Shown: piece after piece, positions 45,752 through 55,151 of the stretch
Layout: the number at the start of each line of letters is the position of its first letter
Numbering within the stretch: the stretch's first letter is position 1
DNA from: CAYQLY01 sp964418605
Lineage (GTDB): Bacteria > Bacteroidota > Bacteroidia > Cytophagales > Cyclobacteriaceae
Assembly: GCA_964418605.1 (NCBI GenBank)
Contig: CAYQLY010000004.1
Span: forward strand, 62,001-126,000
DNA: 64,000 bases
Direction: 5' to 3'
Program-made: the position numbers and the translations under genes
The notes under the pieces: generated by a model
The model's database searches: none
What the model was told of the DNA's origin: nothing
The model's input: the letters and a program-made list of their open reading frames with translations, nothing else

Positions 45752-47653
45752 TTACATATATTTTTTCCACCAATATTGAAATACAATTAATCCCCAGATT
45801 TGTGCATGCACGTCTTCTGGATTTTTTGAATTTAGTTTTTTCTTCAGTTGTTGAATGTTTTCCAGGTTAAATAACCCTTGCTCTTTTATAAACGTATCGT
45901 CGAGTAAGTCGTTAGTAATAAGTGATTTTAACTCATGTCTAAACCATTTTAGGAGAGGTACTTCAAAGCCTTGTTTTGGGCGATTGTATAGTTCTTTAGG
46001 AAGAAGGTTGCGAAAAGCATCTTGTACAATTTTCTTTTTCATTTTGTTGTCTATTTTATAGTGTACAGGTAATGAAAAAGCAAAATTAACTACACGATAG
46101 TCTAAAAAAGGAACACGCACCTCTAAACTATTAGCCATCGACATAAGGTCAACTTTGGTTAGCATGTCATTGGGTAGGCCTAATTTAATATCAGATAGAA
46201 ATACATCGTTTAATGTGCTATCATTAGTGAGATGTTGTAAGATTATTTTTTTTCTTTTTTTATATTCATGTTTATTTAAGGTTGATTTAAGATACGGATA
46301 AAATAAGTCTAATGCTTCTTGTTCATCAGCATAGCTCGACCAACGCCAGTAGCGATCTGCAGGCGAAAGTTTTGCTCCTTTTGCAAAGCGATCCAGCTGT
46401 CTTGCTTTATTGGTTAAAAATGAATTTCGTGATTTTGGGAATAGCTGTGCTAGTGGAGATATAGTTTTTAGAACTTGTGTAGATAAATTTTTGCTACGGA
46501 TTTTATACTCAGCCAAATGTTTATTGTAGCCACCAAAAAGTTCATCTGCTCCATCGCCTGATAAAGCCACAGTGACGTGTTTTCGTGTTTGCCTACTTAA
46601 GATAAATGTAGGTATAGCTGAAGAATCGGCAAAAGGCTCGTCAATGTAGTCTAAGATCTGAAACACATGCTCTAATAAATCATGATTAGTTAATGAAAAT
46701 ACAGTATGATTGGTTCCTAATTTTTTAGCTACCAAATTGGCATAGCTGGTCTCATCAAAAAAAGGTTCATCTTTATAGCCAATGGAAAATGTATTTAAAT
46801 GTGGTGTATGGCGAGAGGCTAGAGCTGCAATGACGGATGAATCAATCCCTCCACTTAAGAAAGAACCAAGAGGTACATCAGAGATAAGTCTTTTCTGAAC
46901 GGAATCATCTAAGAGTAAAGCTAATTGTTCTTGTGCTTTCTCATAGCTGATAGAGGTATCAATAACTCTATTTTCTTCATATGGGATAGTATAGTATTTT
47001 TTTTCAACTACTTTTCTTTTCTCGATGGTGAGATAATGACCAGGTTGTAATTTTTGAACATGTTTAAATATAGAATTTGGATAGGGGATATAGTTAACTT
47101 GTAGATATTGATAAAGCGAAACATAATCAATGTCTTTTGCAATGCCGTATGCTAGTAATGATTTCATTTCAGAAGAAAATAAAAATTTATCTTCATCGCT
47201 ATAATAAAGTAATGGTTTTATACCATATCTATCTCTAGCAATAATTAATTGGTCTGTAGCTTGATCATAAATAGCAAAAGAAAAAAAGCCATTTAGTTTT
47301 GTTAAACATTTTTCTTTTTCAAGAATAAAAAGCTTTAACAAAACTTCTGTGTCAGAGTTTGAGAAAAAAGAAATTCCTTTGTCTATTAATTCTTTTTTTA
47401 ACTCTTTAAAGTTGAATATTTCACCATTGAAAACGATGGTATATCGTTTGCTTTCATCAGACATAGGTTGGTTTCCATCAGACGTTGTGTCAATAATAGC
47501 TAGCCGACGATGCCCTAATCCTATGCGCTCTGTATTAAAAATCCCTCTTCCATCCGGTCCTCGTTGAGCGAGTTTGTCCGTAGCTTCGGAAAGATTGATC
47601 ATATGAAATCGACCGATTTCATTGAAAGCCATAATGCCAGTGATCCCACACAT
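45752..47653 (-). CDS. asnB: Asparagine synthase (glutamine-hydrolysing)
   Basis: Makes asparagine from aspartate with glutamine and ATP. The 633-residue protein starts MCGITGIMAF, exposing the catalytic Cys2 of the glutaminase domain. RGPDGRG and FNGEIFNF are glutaminase elements. The synthase half has the PP-loop SFLSGGIDSSVIAAL (about residue 265) and SGDGADELFGGY. This long type can also act in surface-polysaccharide or lipid amidation, so a housekeeping role is likely but not certain. It follows the NamZ-type gene by 20 bases on the same strand. Confidence 0.9.
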   Translation of the reverse strand: MCGITGIMAFNEIGRFHMINLSEATDKLAQRGPDGRGIFNTERIGLGHRRLAIIDTTSDGNQPMSDESKRYTIVFNGEIFNFKELKKELIDKGISFFSNSDTEVLLKLFILEKEKCLTKLNGFFSFAIYDQATDQLIIARDRYGIKPLLYYSDEDKFLFSSEMKSLLAYGIAKDIDYVSLYQYLQVNYIPYPNSIFKHVQKLQPGHYLTIEKRKVVEKKYYTIPYEENRVIDTSISYEKAQEQLALLLDDSVQKRLISDVPLGSFLSGGIDSSVIAALASRHTPHLNTFSIGYKDEPFFDETSYANLVAKKLGTNHTVFSLTNHDLLEHVFQILDYIDEPFADSSAIPTFILSRQTRKHVTVALSGDGADELFGGYNKHLAEYKIRSKNLSTQVLKTISPLAQLFPKSRNSFLTNKARQLDRFAKGAKLSPADRYWRWSSYADEQEALDLFYPYLKSTLNKHEYKKRKKIILQHLTNDSTLNDVFLSDIKLGLPNDMLTKVDLMSMANSLEVRVPFLDYRVVNFAFSLPVHYKIDNKMKKKIVQDAFRNLLPKELYNRPKQGFEVPLLKWFRHELKSLITNDLLDDTFIKEQGLFNLENIQQLKKKLNSKNPEDVHAQIWGLIVFQYWWKKYM

Positions 47654-47673
47654 ATCGTTTGCTAATCTAAGGT

Positions 47674-48834
47674 TTAGTTAAAGTCTGTATAGATAATATA
47701 TTTTTTTCGTATTTTTTTATATTCAATTAAATCATGACTCCATGTTTCTCTAATTTTTTTCTCATCCCATCCTTCTTGAATCTGCTCTCGTAATTTTTTT
47801 GTACCCACTAGCTTTTCAAAAAAAGGAGTAAAAAATGAATTTTTATCTTCAGTGAGTTTGTAAAGTTCAATAATATAGGAGAGTGTAAATGGAGGTATAG
47901 GCTTTATATGTCGCAAATCTTTTCCATAACATAATTGCCCTTCATATGGAGGATGCTCAGCTACGCCAGGTATGGATACAGGTGTGAATGAAAATGATTT
48001 ATTTTTAAAATCCGGTGAACCAATCACTTGAAAAGGGTAAGGTGTTCCTCTGCCTACACTTAGTGATGTGCCCTCAAATAAACATAAGCTTGGATAGAGT
48101 CGAATGGACTGATCATTAGGTAAGTTTGGTGAGGGACGCATCGGAAGTGAATAATGTAAGCGATGACTATAATTTTTAATAGGAATAACTTGAAGTAAAC
48201 AGGTCATGCTATCCTTTAGCCATTTTTCACCATTAATCATTGTAGCCAATTCACCCACTGTTAGTCCATGAACAATAGGAATGGGATGCATCCCTACAAA
48301 CGACTTGTAGTCATTTTCTAAAACAGGTCCATCTATGTAATTTCCATTAGGATTAGGTCGATCGAGTACGATAAGTAATTTATTATTTTCAGCACAAGCC
48401 TCCATGATATAGTGCAAGGTGGATATATAAGTGTAAAATCGCACCCCGACATCTTGAATATCAAATACTAGAATATCTAAATCAGCGAGTTGTTCAGCAC
48501 TTGGCTTTTTAGTTGCACCATACAAAGATATAATCGGAATCCCTGTTAGTGAATCAATCGTATTGGATAACTTTTTGCCTGCTTCTGCATCCCCACGAAA
48601 TCCATGCTCAGGTGCAAAAATGGTTTTGATAGTTATCTGTAGTGCACGTAAGGTGTCTACCAAATGTGTTGATTGAATTCGTGATGTAGGATTTACAATT
48701 AATCCAATCGATTTATTTTTTAAAAGAGGAAGGTATAGGTCAGTCTGGTAAGCTCCCGGAGTGATTTGTGCATAACAGCTTGAAATACTAATTACTAAAT
48801 AACCGAATTGTATTATTCGCGAAAGCCTTTTCAT
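47674..48834 (-). CDS. DUF1343 protein, NamZ-type exo-N-acetylmuramidase
   Basis: A 386-residue exported protein. The signal (about residues 1-22) ends SISSCYAQ; the cysteine could be lipidated. The DUF1343 core has NKSIGLIVNPTS, FAPEHGFRGDAEAG, DIQDVGVRFYTYISTLHYIM, LDRPNPNG and GLTVGELA. Members of this family have been shown to remove N-acetylmuramic acid from peptidoglycan ends (NamZ). That fits cell-wall recycling or scavenging of foreign wall fragments. It is likely cotranscribed with asnB. Confidence 0.85.
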   Translation of the reverse strand: MKRLSRIIQFGYLVISISSCYAQITPGAYQTDLYLPLLKNKSIGLIVNPTSRIQSTHLVDTLRALQITIKTIFAPEHGFRGDAEAGKKLSNTIDSLTGIPIISLYGATKKPSAEQLADLDILVFDIQDVGVRFYTYISTLHYIMEACAENNKLLIVLDRPNPNGNYIDGPVLENDYKSFVGMHPIPIVHGLTVGELATMINGEKWLKDSMTCLLQVIPIKNYSHRLHYSLPMRPSPNLPNDQSIRLYPSLCLFEGTSLSVGRGTPYPFQVIGSPDFKNKSFSFTPVSIPGVAEHPPYEGQLCYGKDLRHIKPIPPFTLSYIIELYKLTEDKNSFFTPFFEKLVGTKKLREQIQEGWDEKKIRETWSHDLIEYKKIRKKYIIYTDFN

Positions 48835-48839
48835 TAAAG

Positions 48840-48873
48840 TTGCTCTTTTATCAAATAAGATAAATATATTTGC
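48840..48873 (+). promoter_or_regulatory. Promoter of the second LolC/E-type permease gene
   Basis: TTG at 48840-48842, 22 bases, then TATATTTGC at 48865-48873. This is a full match to the Bacteroidota pattern, 36 bases before the GTG start. Confidence 0.65.
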
Positions 48874-48908
48874 TTTAAATATACATATCTTTTGATAAAC
48901 GAAGAGGA

Positions 48909-50126
48909 GTGAACATATCGTACTTTATATCTCGAAAAATAGTTAAAGCAAACCCTGGGTCATTCTCTTCTATCGCTAATAAAATAGCCATTGCGAGTAT
49001 TGCTATAGGACTTATGGTTATGATTGTCGCTTCTTCAATCTTAGAAGGATTTAAGGAGGTTGTAACGAGTAAACTATATCGTTTTTCTGGTCAGTTAGAA
49101 GTCATTAACTATACACAAGATTATTTATTTGATCCACATCCGGTTCGTAAATACACTAATTTTTCTGTAGGATATAAATCTATTTCAGATATTGCTTATC
49201 TTCAACGTGTAGCGTATAAATTTGGATTGTTGAGAACAACAGAAGAAGTATCATCTGTTATTTTTAAAGGTGTGGGAGATGATTTTTATAGGCAAGATTT
49301 TCAAAAAGCTATCGTGAAAGGGGAGTTGCCTGTTTTTAAAGACAGCTCTTCTATTAATCAGGTAGTCATTGGTAAAAAGATGGCTGATCAATTAAAGTTA
49401 GATGTGGGAGATAAGATTGTTTTATACTTTGTTCAAAACCCACCTCGTTTTCGTAAACTTCAAATCAAAGGCATTTATGAAACAACTATTGATTTGTTTG
49501 ATCAAGAATGCATGATTGGAGATATTCGTCTTGTACAAAAAATAAATGGATGGGGAGATACGTTAGTTGGAAGTTATGAAATTTTCTTAAAACATAAGGC
49601 ATCTGTTGATCAGGTGCGTGATCAAGTCTTTGATCGCATAGACTTTAATTATTATGTTCAAAAAATAAGTGATAAATACCAAAGTGTTTTTGATTGGTTG
49701 AAAATCATTGAGCGCAATGTTGTTATTTTTATCGGACTGATTTTAATTGTCGCTTGTTTTAATATAGGTGTTGTACTCCTCATCCTTATGATCGAACGAA
49801 CACCCATGATCGGTATCTTGAAAGCATTAGGTGCAACCAATAAACTTATTCGTAAATTATTTTTCTATAATGGTATTATCTTAGTTTTGAAAGGCCTTCT
49901 GATAGGAAATCTGATTGGAATAGGGCTTTGTCTTATTCAATATTGGTTTCATCTTATCCCATTAGATCAGGATAATTATCATGTGAATACAGTTCCTATT
50001 GCTTGGGATTTAGGTTGGCTCGTTTCGCTTAATATCTTGGTTATTTCTATTTCTGCTCTTTTCTTAACTTTTCCTACGATAGTCGCTGCGAAGATGAATC
50101 CGGTTAAAGCCATTCGATTCGATTAA
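48909..50126 (+). CDS. LolC/LolE-type ABC transporter permease
   Basis: A 405-residue inner-membrane permease of the FtsX/LolE group. One helix near residues 25-48 (IAIASIAIGLMVMIVASSIL) is followed by a periplasmic domain to about residue 270. Three C-terminal helices include VIFIGLILIVACFNIGVVLLI and LVSLNILVISISALFL. The cytoplasmic loop ERTPMIGILKALGATNKLIRK is characteristic. The start is GTG at 48909. No ATPase gene is adjacent. Together with the gene at 16729 it may form a LolCE-like heterodimer encoded at two loci. Confidence 0.85.
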   Translation: MNISYFISRKIVKANPGSFSSIANKIAIASIAIGLMVMIVASSILEGFKEVVTSKLYRFSGQLEVINYTQDYLFDPHPVRKYTNFSVGYKSISDIAYLQRVAYKFGLLRTTEEVSSVIFKGVGDDFYRQDFQKAIVKGELPVFKDSSSINQVVIGKKMADQLKLDVGDKIVLYFVQNPPRFRKLQIKGIYETTIDLFDQECMIGDIRLVQKINGWGDTLVGSYEIFLKHKASVDQVRDQVFDRIDFNYYVQKISDKYQSVFDWLKIIERNVVIFIGLILIVACFNIGVVLLILMIERTPMIGILKALGATNKLIRKLFFYNGIILVLKGLLIGNLIGIGLCLIQYWFHLIPLDQDNYHVNTVPIAWDLGWLVSLNILVISISALFLTFPTIVAAKMNPVKAIRFD

Positions 50127-50138
50127 TTTTAGTACAGA

Positions 50139-50160
50139 AGAGTTATGTTTTCATAACTCT
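50139..50160 (+). other. Hairpin after the permease gene
   Basis: A perfect 9-bp stem (50139-50147 AGAGTTATG with 50152-50160) and TTTT loop, 12 bases after the stop. It lacks a T run on the plus strand, so it may protect the 3' end rather than terminate. Confidence 0.5.
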
Positions 50161-50228
50161 AAAAATTTGACCCTCAGTTAACTCAAAAAAATAGTATTTT
50201 AAACTATTTTTGTCTATAATTTAAAGCA

Positions 50229-53200
50229 ATGAAATACAACGAATACAAACAGCTTGACTATGTAAAAATAGCAGAAAATATAGCAGAATATTGGAAAAAT
50301 AATCATATTTTTAAAAAATCGATTGATAGCCGACCTGCTGAACGCCCGTTTGTATTTTATGAAGGCCCACCTTCAGCTAATGGCACTCCTGGCATTCATC
50401 ATGTCATGGGCCGAACGGTGAAAGATATTTTTTGCCGATACAAAACGCAACAAGGATTTCAAGTGAAACGAAAAGCAGGATGGGATACACATGGATTACC
50501 TGTTGAACTTCAAGTTGAAAAAGAATTAGGAATCACGAAAGATGATATTGGAAAAAAAATATCAGTTGAAGACTATAATCAAAAATGCCGTGAAACGGTA
50601 ATGAAATATACCGATCAGTGGAATGAGCTCACCGAAAAAATGGGATATTGGGTTGATTTAAGTGATCCGTATATCACCTATAAAAATGAATACATCGAAT
50701 CACTTTGGTATTTATTAAAAGAATTATATAAGAAAGATTATTTATATAAAGGCTATACCATTCAACCGTATTCGCCTGCTGCTGGAACAGGATTAAGTTC
50801 ACATGAACTTAATCAACCTGGATGTTATCGCGATGTCAAAGATACGTCCATTGTTGCCCAATTTAAAATTCAAGGAACAGAGAATGAGTATTTTTTAGCG
50901 TGGACAACGACACCATGGACATTGCCTGCGAATAGTGCTTTAGCTGTAGGAGAGAAGATTGATTATGTAAAAGTAAGAACGTATAATCCATATACCCATG
51001 AACCTATTCAAGTCATTTTAGCTGAAGCATTAGTTTCAAAATATTTTCAAGAGAAAGCCAAAGAAATTTCGTTACAAGATTATAAACCAGGCGATAAACT
51101 CATTCCTTGGGAGATTGTAAAAAAATACAAAGGAAAAGAATTAGAAGGTATGAAGTATGAACAATTGATGCCATATATTAAAACTCGCAAAGATGCTTTT
51201 CGAGTAATTATTGGCGATTTTGTAAGTACCGAAGATGGAACAGGAATTGTGCACATTGCACCTACTTTTGGTGCAGACGATTTTCGGGTAGCTCAAAAAA
51301 ATAATATTCCCTCTATTCTAGTATTAGATGAAAATGCGAAATGGGTTCCTGTTGTAGATAAACATGGAAGATATGTAAAAGAGATTACAGACTTTTCCAA
51401 TGAATATGTAAAAGAAGAATATCTCACAGAAGAAGAAAAAGAAACAGAACGAAAAAAACAAGAAATAACATTAAAAGGAATTGTTTCGAAAGTAGATAAG
51501 TATTTAAGTGTTGATGAACGAATTGCATTAAAATTAAAAATAGAAAACAAAGCATTCAAAATTGAAAAGTATGAACATACGTATCCACATTGCTGGCGAA
51601 CAGATAAACCGATTTTATATTATCCATTAGAATCTTGGTTTATTAAAACAACAGCTTGTAAAGATAAGTTAGTTGAATTCAACAAAAAGATTAATTGGAA
51701 ACCAGAATCCACTGGTACAGGACGTTTTGGAAATTGGCTCGAAAATTTAGTGGATTGGAATTTATCTCGATCTCGATTTTGGGGGACCCCGTTGCCAATT
51801 TGGAAGTTTCTAAATGATCAAAAAGTAGTGGGCTCTCTTAACGATTTTGAAGAAGAAGGGTGGTATTATTTTGGAGGACCTAAGTTTGAAGAATTTAAAA
51901 ATAAGGTTAAAGAATTAGAAAATATAAAAGATTTACGTGGCCCAGCGGATGAAGGAAGTTTTATTCATAAAATATGTCCACGTTTTGCAGAGCACGGATA
52001 CGATGGATATGATTATGGAGTTATACCTGGATTGATTAAAGGAAATTTTTTACCTCAAGCTTTTAAAGAATCACAAGCAATTATTGGGGATTATTTATTA
52101 GAATATTTAATTCCAGTAAAAGAAGTTATAAATTCTCCTGAATTTGATTTGCATCGACCATTTGTAGATAAAATTGCTTTTATTAAACCTGGGACTGGAA
52201 AACTATATTTAAGAGAACCTGATCTCATCGATGTATGGTTCGATTCGGGTGCGATGCCTTATGCACAATGGCATTATCCATTCGAAAATAAAGAAGAGTT
52301 TAAGAAAAATTTTCCAGCTGATTTTATTGCCGAAGGAGTGGATCAAACGCGTGGATGGTTTTTTACTTTACACGTATTAGCAGTCATGTTGTTTGATAAC
52401 GTTGCATTTAAAAATGTGGTTTCCAATGGATTGGTTTTGGATAAGGATGGAAATAAAATGTCTAAACGTGTAGGCAATGTAGTAGATCCATTCAAAACAT
52501 TAAATACCTATGGACCTGATGCGACGCGTTGGTATATGATTTCCAATGCCTTGCCTTGGGATAACCTCAAATTTAATGTCGATGGAATCGTAGAAGTGCA
52601 ACGTCGATTTTTTGGAACATTGTATAATACCTATTCATTCTTTGCCTTGTATGCTAATCTGGATAGTTTTACTTACCAAGAAAAAGAAGTCCCATTAGAA
52701 AAAAGAACGGAGAGTGATCGATGGATTCTTTCTCGATTAAATTCGTTAATAAAAAATGTAACTGCATCTTTTGATAATTATGAGCCTACATCTGCTGCAC
52801 GATTGATCGAAGATTTTTTATCGGATGATGTTAGTAATTGGTATGTACGCTTAAATCGAAAACGTTTTTGGAAAGGAGAGTACAATGAAGATAAAATAGC
52901 AGCCTATCAAACATTATATACCTGTTTGGAAACGATTGCTAAGTTAGCTGCACCTATTGCTCCATTTTTTATGGATCGGTTATTTTTAGATTTAAATAAT
53001 ACAAGTAAGAAAGAAAAAGTAGATTCTGTTCATTTAACTTCTTTCCCAATAAGCAACGAAAAAATAATTGATACTGATTTAGAAGAACGCATGCAATTGG
53101 CACAGCGTGTTTCTTCATTGGTGCATTCACTTCGAAAAAAACATTCGATTCGAGTTCGACAACCATTATCTAAATTATTAATTCCTGTTTTACAAGAAAA

Positions 53201-53810
53201 AATAAAAAAACAAATTACAGCGGTTCAAGATTTAATTTTAACAGAAGTAAATGTAAAACAGATTGAATATATCGATGATACCTCAGGTATTTTAGTAAAA
53301 AAAGTAAAACCTAATTTTAAAAAAATAGGCAAAGAATATGGCCCATTATTAAAAGAGGTAACCACTAAAATAGGAGAGATGGATCAACAAGCCATTGCTG
53401 AGATTGAACGAACTCATAAATATGAAATTAAACTATCTTCTCAAACAGCTATTCTCACGTTGGAAGATGTAGAAATTTTATCCGAAGATATTCCGGGATG
53501 GCTTGTTGCTTCTGAAAATGGATTAACGGTTGCCTTGGATATCACGATTACGGAAGAATTACAAAAAGAAGGCATTGCACGTGACTTTGTCAATCGTATT
53601 CAGAATTTACGAAAAGATAAGGGATTGGAAGTGCAAGATAAAATTTTGATCACCGTACAGCGATTAAATGAACTGGTCAATACAGCTTTGCAAACCCATC
53701 GTGACTATATTTGTTTAGAAACACAAGCATTAAAACTCGATTTAGTCGATCAGCTTTCGAATGGATCGGAAGTGGATATGGATGAGTTTAAGTTGTTGGT
53801 GAAGATATAA
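50229..53810 (+). CDS. ileS: Isoleucyl-tRNA synthetase, IleRS2 type with GIHH motif
   Basis: Charges tRNA-Ile with isoleucine. The 1193-residue protein is of the long, eukaryote-like class. The class I signature at residues 55-58 reads GIHH instead of HIGH (first and third positions swapped). The KMSKS loop is GNKMSKR. GWDTHGLPVELQVEKELG, the editing-domain TTTPWTLPANSALAVGE and DVWFDSGAMPYAQ are intact. The swapped motif has been described in IleRS2 enzymes as a cause of mupirocin hyper-resistance. Two stretches (about residues 395-450 and 535-650) differ from the usual spacing and add length. TATTTTTG at 50205-50212 is a possible promoter box. Confidence 0.95.
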   Translation: MKYNEYKQLDYVKIAENIAEYWKNNHIFKKSIDSRPAERPFVFYEGPPSANGTPGIHHVMGRTVKDIFCRYKTQQGFQVKRKAGWDTHGLPVELQVEKELGITKDDIGKKISVEDYNQKCRETVMKYTDQWNELTEKMGYWVDLSDPYITYKNEYIESLWYLLKELYKKDYLYKGYTIQPYSPAAGTGLSSHELNQPGCYRDVKDTSIVAQFKIQGTENEYFLAWTTTPWTLPANSALAVGEKIDYVKVRTYNPYTHEPIQVILAEALVSKYFQEKAKEISLQDYKPGDKLIPWEIVKKYKGKELEGMKYEQLMPYIKTRKDAFRVIIGDFVSTEDGTGIVHIAPTFGADDFRVAQKNNIPSILVLDENAKWVPVVDKHGRYVKEITDFSNEYVKEEYLTEEEKETERKKQEITLKGIVSKVDKYLSVDERIALKLKIENKAFKIEKYEHTYPHCWRTDKPILYYPLESWFIKTTACKDKLVEFNKKINWKPESTGTGRFGNWLENLVDWNLSRSRFWGTPLPIWKFLNDQKVVGSLNDFEEEGWYYFGGPKFEEFKNKVKELENIKDLRGPADEGSFIHKICPRFAEHGYDGYDYGVIPGLIKGNFLPQAFKESQAIIGDYLLEYLIPVKEVINSPEFDLHRPFVDKIAFIKPGTGKLYLREPDLIDVWFDSGAMPYAQWHYPFENKEEFKKNFPADFIAEGVDQTRGWFFTLHVLAVMLFDNVAFKNVVSNGLVLDKDGNKMSKRVGNVVDPFKTLNTYGPDATRWYMISNALPWDNLKFNVDGIVEVQRRFFGTLYNTYSFFALYANLDSFTYQEKEVPLEKRTESDRWILSRLNSLIKNVTASFDNYEPTSAARLIEDFLSDDVSNWYVRLNRKRFWKGEYNEDKIAAYQTLYTCLETIAKLAAPIAPFFMDRLFLDLNNTSKKEKVDSVHLTSFPISNEKIIDTDLEERMQLAQRVSSLVHSLRKKHSIRVRQPLSKLLIPVLQEKIKKQITAVQDLILTEVNVKQIEYIDDTSGILVKKVKPNFKKIGKEYGPLLKEVTTKIGEMDQQAIAEIERTHKYEIKLSSQTAILTLEDVEILSEDIPGWLVASENGLTVALDITITEELQKEGIARDFVNRIQNLRKDKGLEVQDKILITVQRLNELVNTALQTHRDYICLETQALKLDLVDQLSNGSEVDMDEFKLLVKI

Positions 53811-53813
53811 ATT

Positions 53814-53851
53814 AAAAAGATCAATGCTTATTTAAGTGCATTGATCTTTTT
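53814..53851. terminator. Bidirectional terminator between ileS and the thioredoxin gene
   Basis: A 14-bp stem (53814-53827 AAAAAGATCAATGC with 53838-53851) and 10-base loop. The last codons of the convergent thioredoxin gene run through one arm and its stop is in the loop. Confidence 0.88.
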
Positions 53852-55003
53852 TAATAATTCCTCCGTAGATTTATAATCTACTCCTTCTTTTTTAGCTAGT
53901 TCAATAGCTTTTTCAGCAGCAGCTTTGGCTTCTTTCTTTTTACCTAGTTTGTAAAGAATAGACGCATAAGTGTCGTTATTAGCATAGTTGTTTTCTAATT
54001 CTGTGCTGTGTTTAGACCAGCTTTTTGCTTGAGTAAGAGACGTTTGATCTTCTATATGCTCAAAATAAGTCCACGCTACAAGATTCAACTCTGATGCATT
54101 TTCTTGATTGTATTTAGTGATATAGATGAAGGCATTTTTTGTATACTTTTTCCAATCTTGTTTTTGTATACTTATATTCATCTCAACACGTAAAACTACT
54201 TCTTCCATGCCCCAGGATAGAACTTGTTTTTTAGCCTTCTCGTAGCTAATAGAGTCTTTTTTTGAAAGTGCATCACCTAGTGTGTTAATACTTATCTTTT
54301 TTAAATAAGTATTAACTTCTTTTTTAGAAAAAATTTTTTCAAATAGTTTCTTGTTTTTAATTACGTATTGAAATTCTCGTGATTCAGTAGTTGAAATTAG
54401 TTGAATTAATTTCCAGTTATAATCTTTGATTAAGTCTTCTTCTTTTTGAGTTAAAAAATAATTGGATAAATATTTATTATAATGTAAGTCTTCTTCTGGT
54501 TTTAATATAGCTAAATATGAATAAAGCTCTTCAGGATTTGTCACTCCTTGATTTAGTTTTTGAATAATCTTATCAAATTGTTTTTCAGGATCTAATGCAT
54601 TTTTTCCCTCTTGAATAAATAAAGAAGTTGGTTTGCGACCGAGTGTAGTATAAATTATTTTTCCTTGATCGTTAATGAATAAAAAAGCAGGAAAACTATT
54701 TACATTATATTTTTTTTGTATTTCTTTTCCTTCTCCTTTTTCCATGTCAAATCTAGCACAAATAAAATTTTGATTATAAAAGTCGGCTACTGTATCGTTG
54801 GTAAAAACGTTTTTATCCATCCATTTACAAGGTCCGCACCACGTGGTAAAACAATCTATGAAAATAATTTTATTTTCTTTTTTTGATTTATCCAGAAGCT
54901 CTTGAAAAGATAAGTTTTCAAATTGAATGGATCGATTTTGTGCAAAAGAAAAATCAACTAGAATAAAAAAGAAGATGACAAAAATAAGGTTTTTGAACTT
55001 CAT
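53828..55003 (-). CDS. Exported thioredoxin-domain protein with helical repeats
   Basis: A 391-residue periplasmic protein. The signal peptide (about residues 1-21, ending SFAQ) is followed by a thioredoxin domain with the redox pair C56/C59 in TTWCGPCKWMD and a cis-proline region VNSFPAFLF. The remaining 240 residues are helical and TPR-like, with the last repeats around NYANNDTYASILYKLGKKKEA. It probably reduces or isomerises disulfides in envelope proteins; the TPR part would bind a partner. The end overlaps a bidirectional terminator. A TATATTTG box lies upstream on its strand. Confidence 0.85.
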   Translation of the reverse strand: MKFKNLIFVIFFFILVDFSFAQNRSIQFENLSFQELLDKSKKENKIIFIDCFTTWCGPCKWMDKNVFTNDTVADFYNQNFICARFDMEKGEGKEIQKKYNVNSFPAFLFINDQGKIIYTTLGRKPTSLFIQEGKNALDPEKQFDKIIQKLNQGVTNPEELYSYLAILKPEEDLHYNKYLSNYFLTQKEEDLIKDYNWKLIQLISTTESREFQYVIKNKKLFEKIFSKKEVNTYLKKISINTLGDALSKKDSISYEKAKKQVLSWGMEEVVLRVEMNISIQKQDWKKYTKNAFIYITKYNQENASELNLVAWTYFEHIEDQTSLTQAKSWSKHSTELENNYANNDTYASILYKLGKKKEAKAAAEKAIELAKKEGVDYKSTEELLKKINALK

Positions 55004-55036
55004 AATTATTAAACTATTTTTTTATTAGATATATAG

Positions 55037-55044
55037 CAAATATA
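55037..55044 (-). promoter_or_regulatory. Promoter box of the thioredoxin gene
   Basis: On the minus strand this reads TATATTTG, a full match to TAnnTTTG, 34 bases before the ATG. No TTG box is seen at the expected distance. Confidence 0.45.
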
Positions 55045-55151
55045 AATATATAAGTTGAATAAATTATTTTTAGTGATGTTGGATTTTACTCTCCTCTTTA
55101 TTATAGAGAATGCCTATTTTTTTTTAACTTCGCGTCTATTTTTTAATAACT

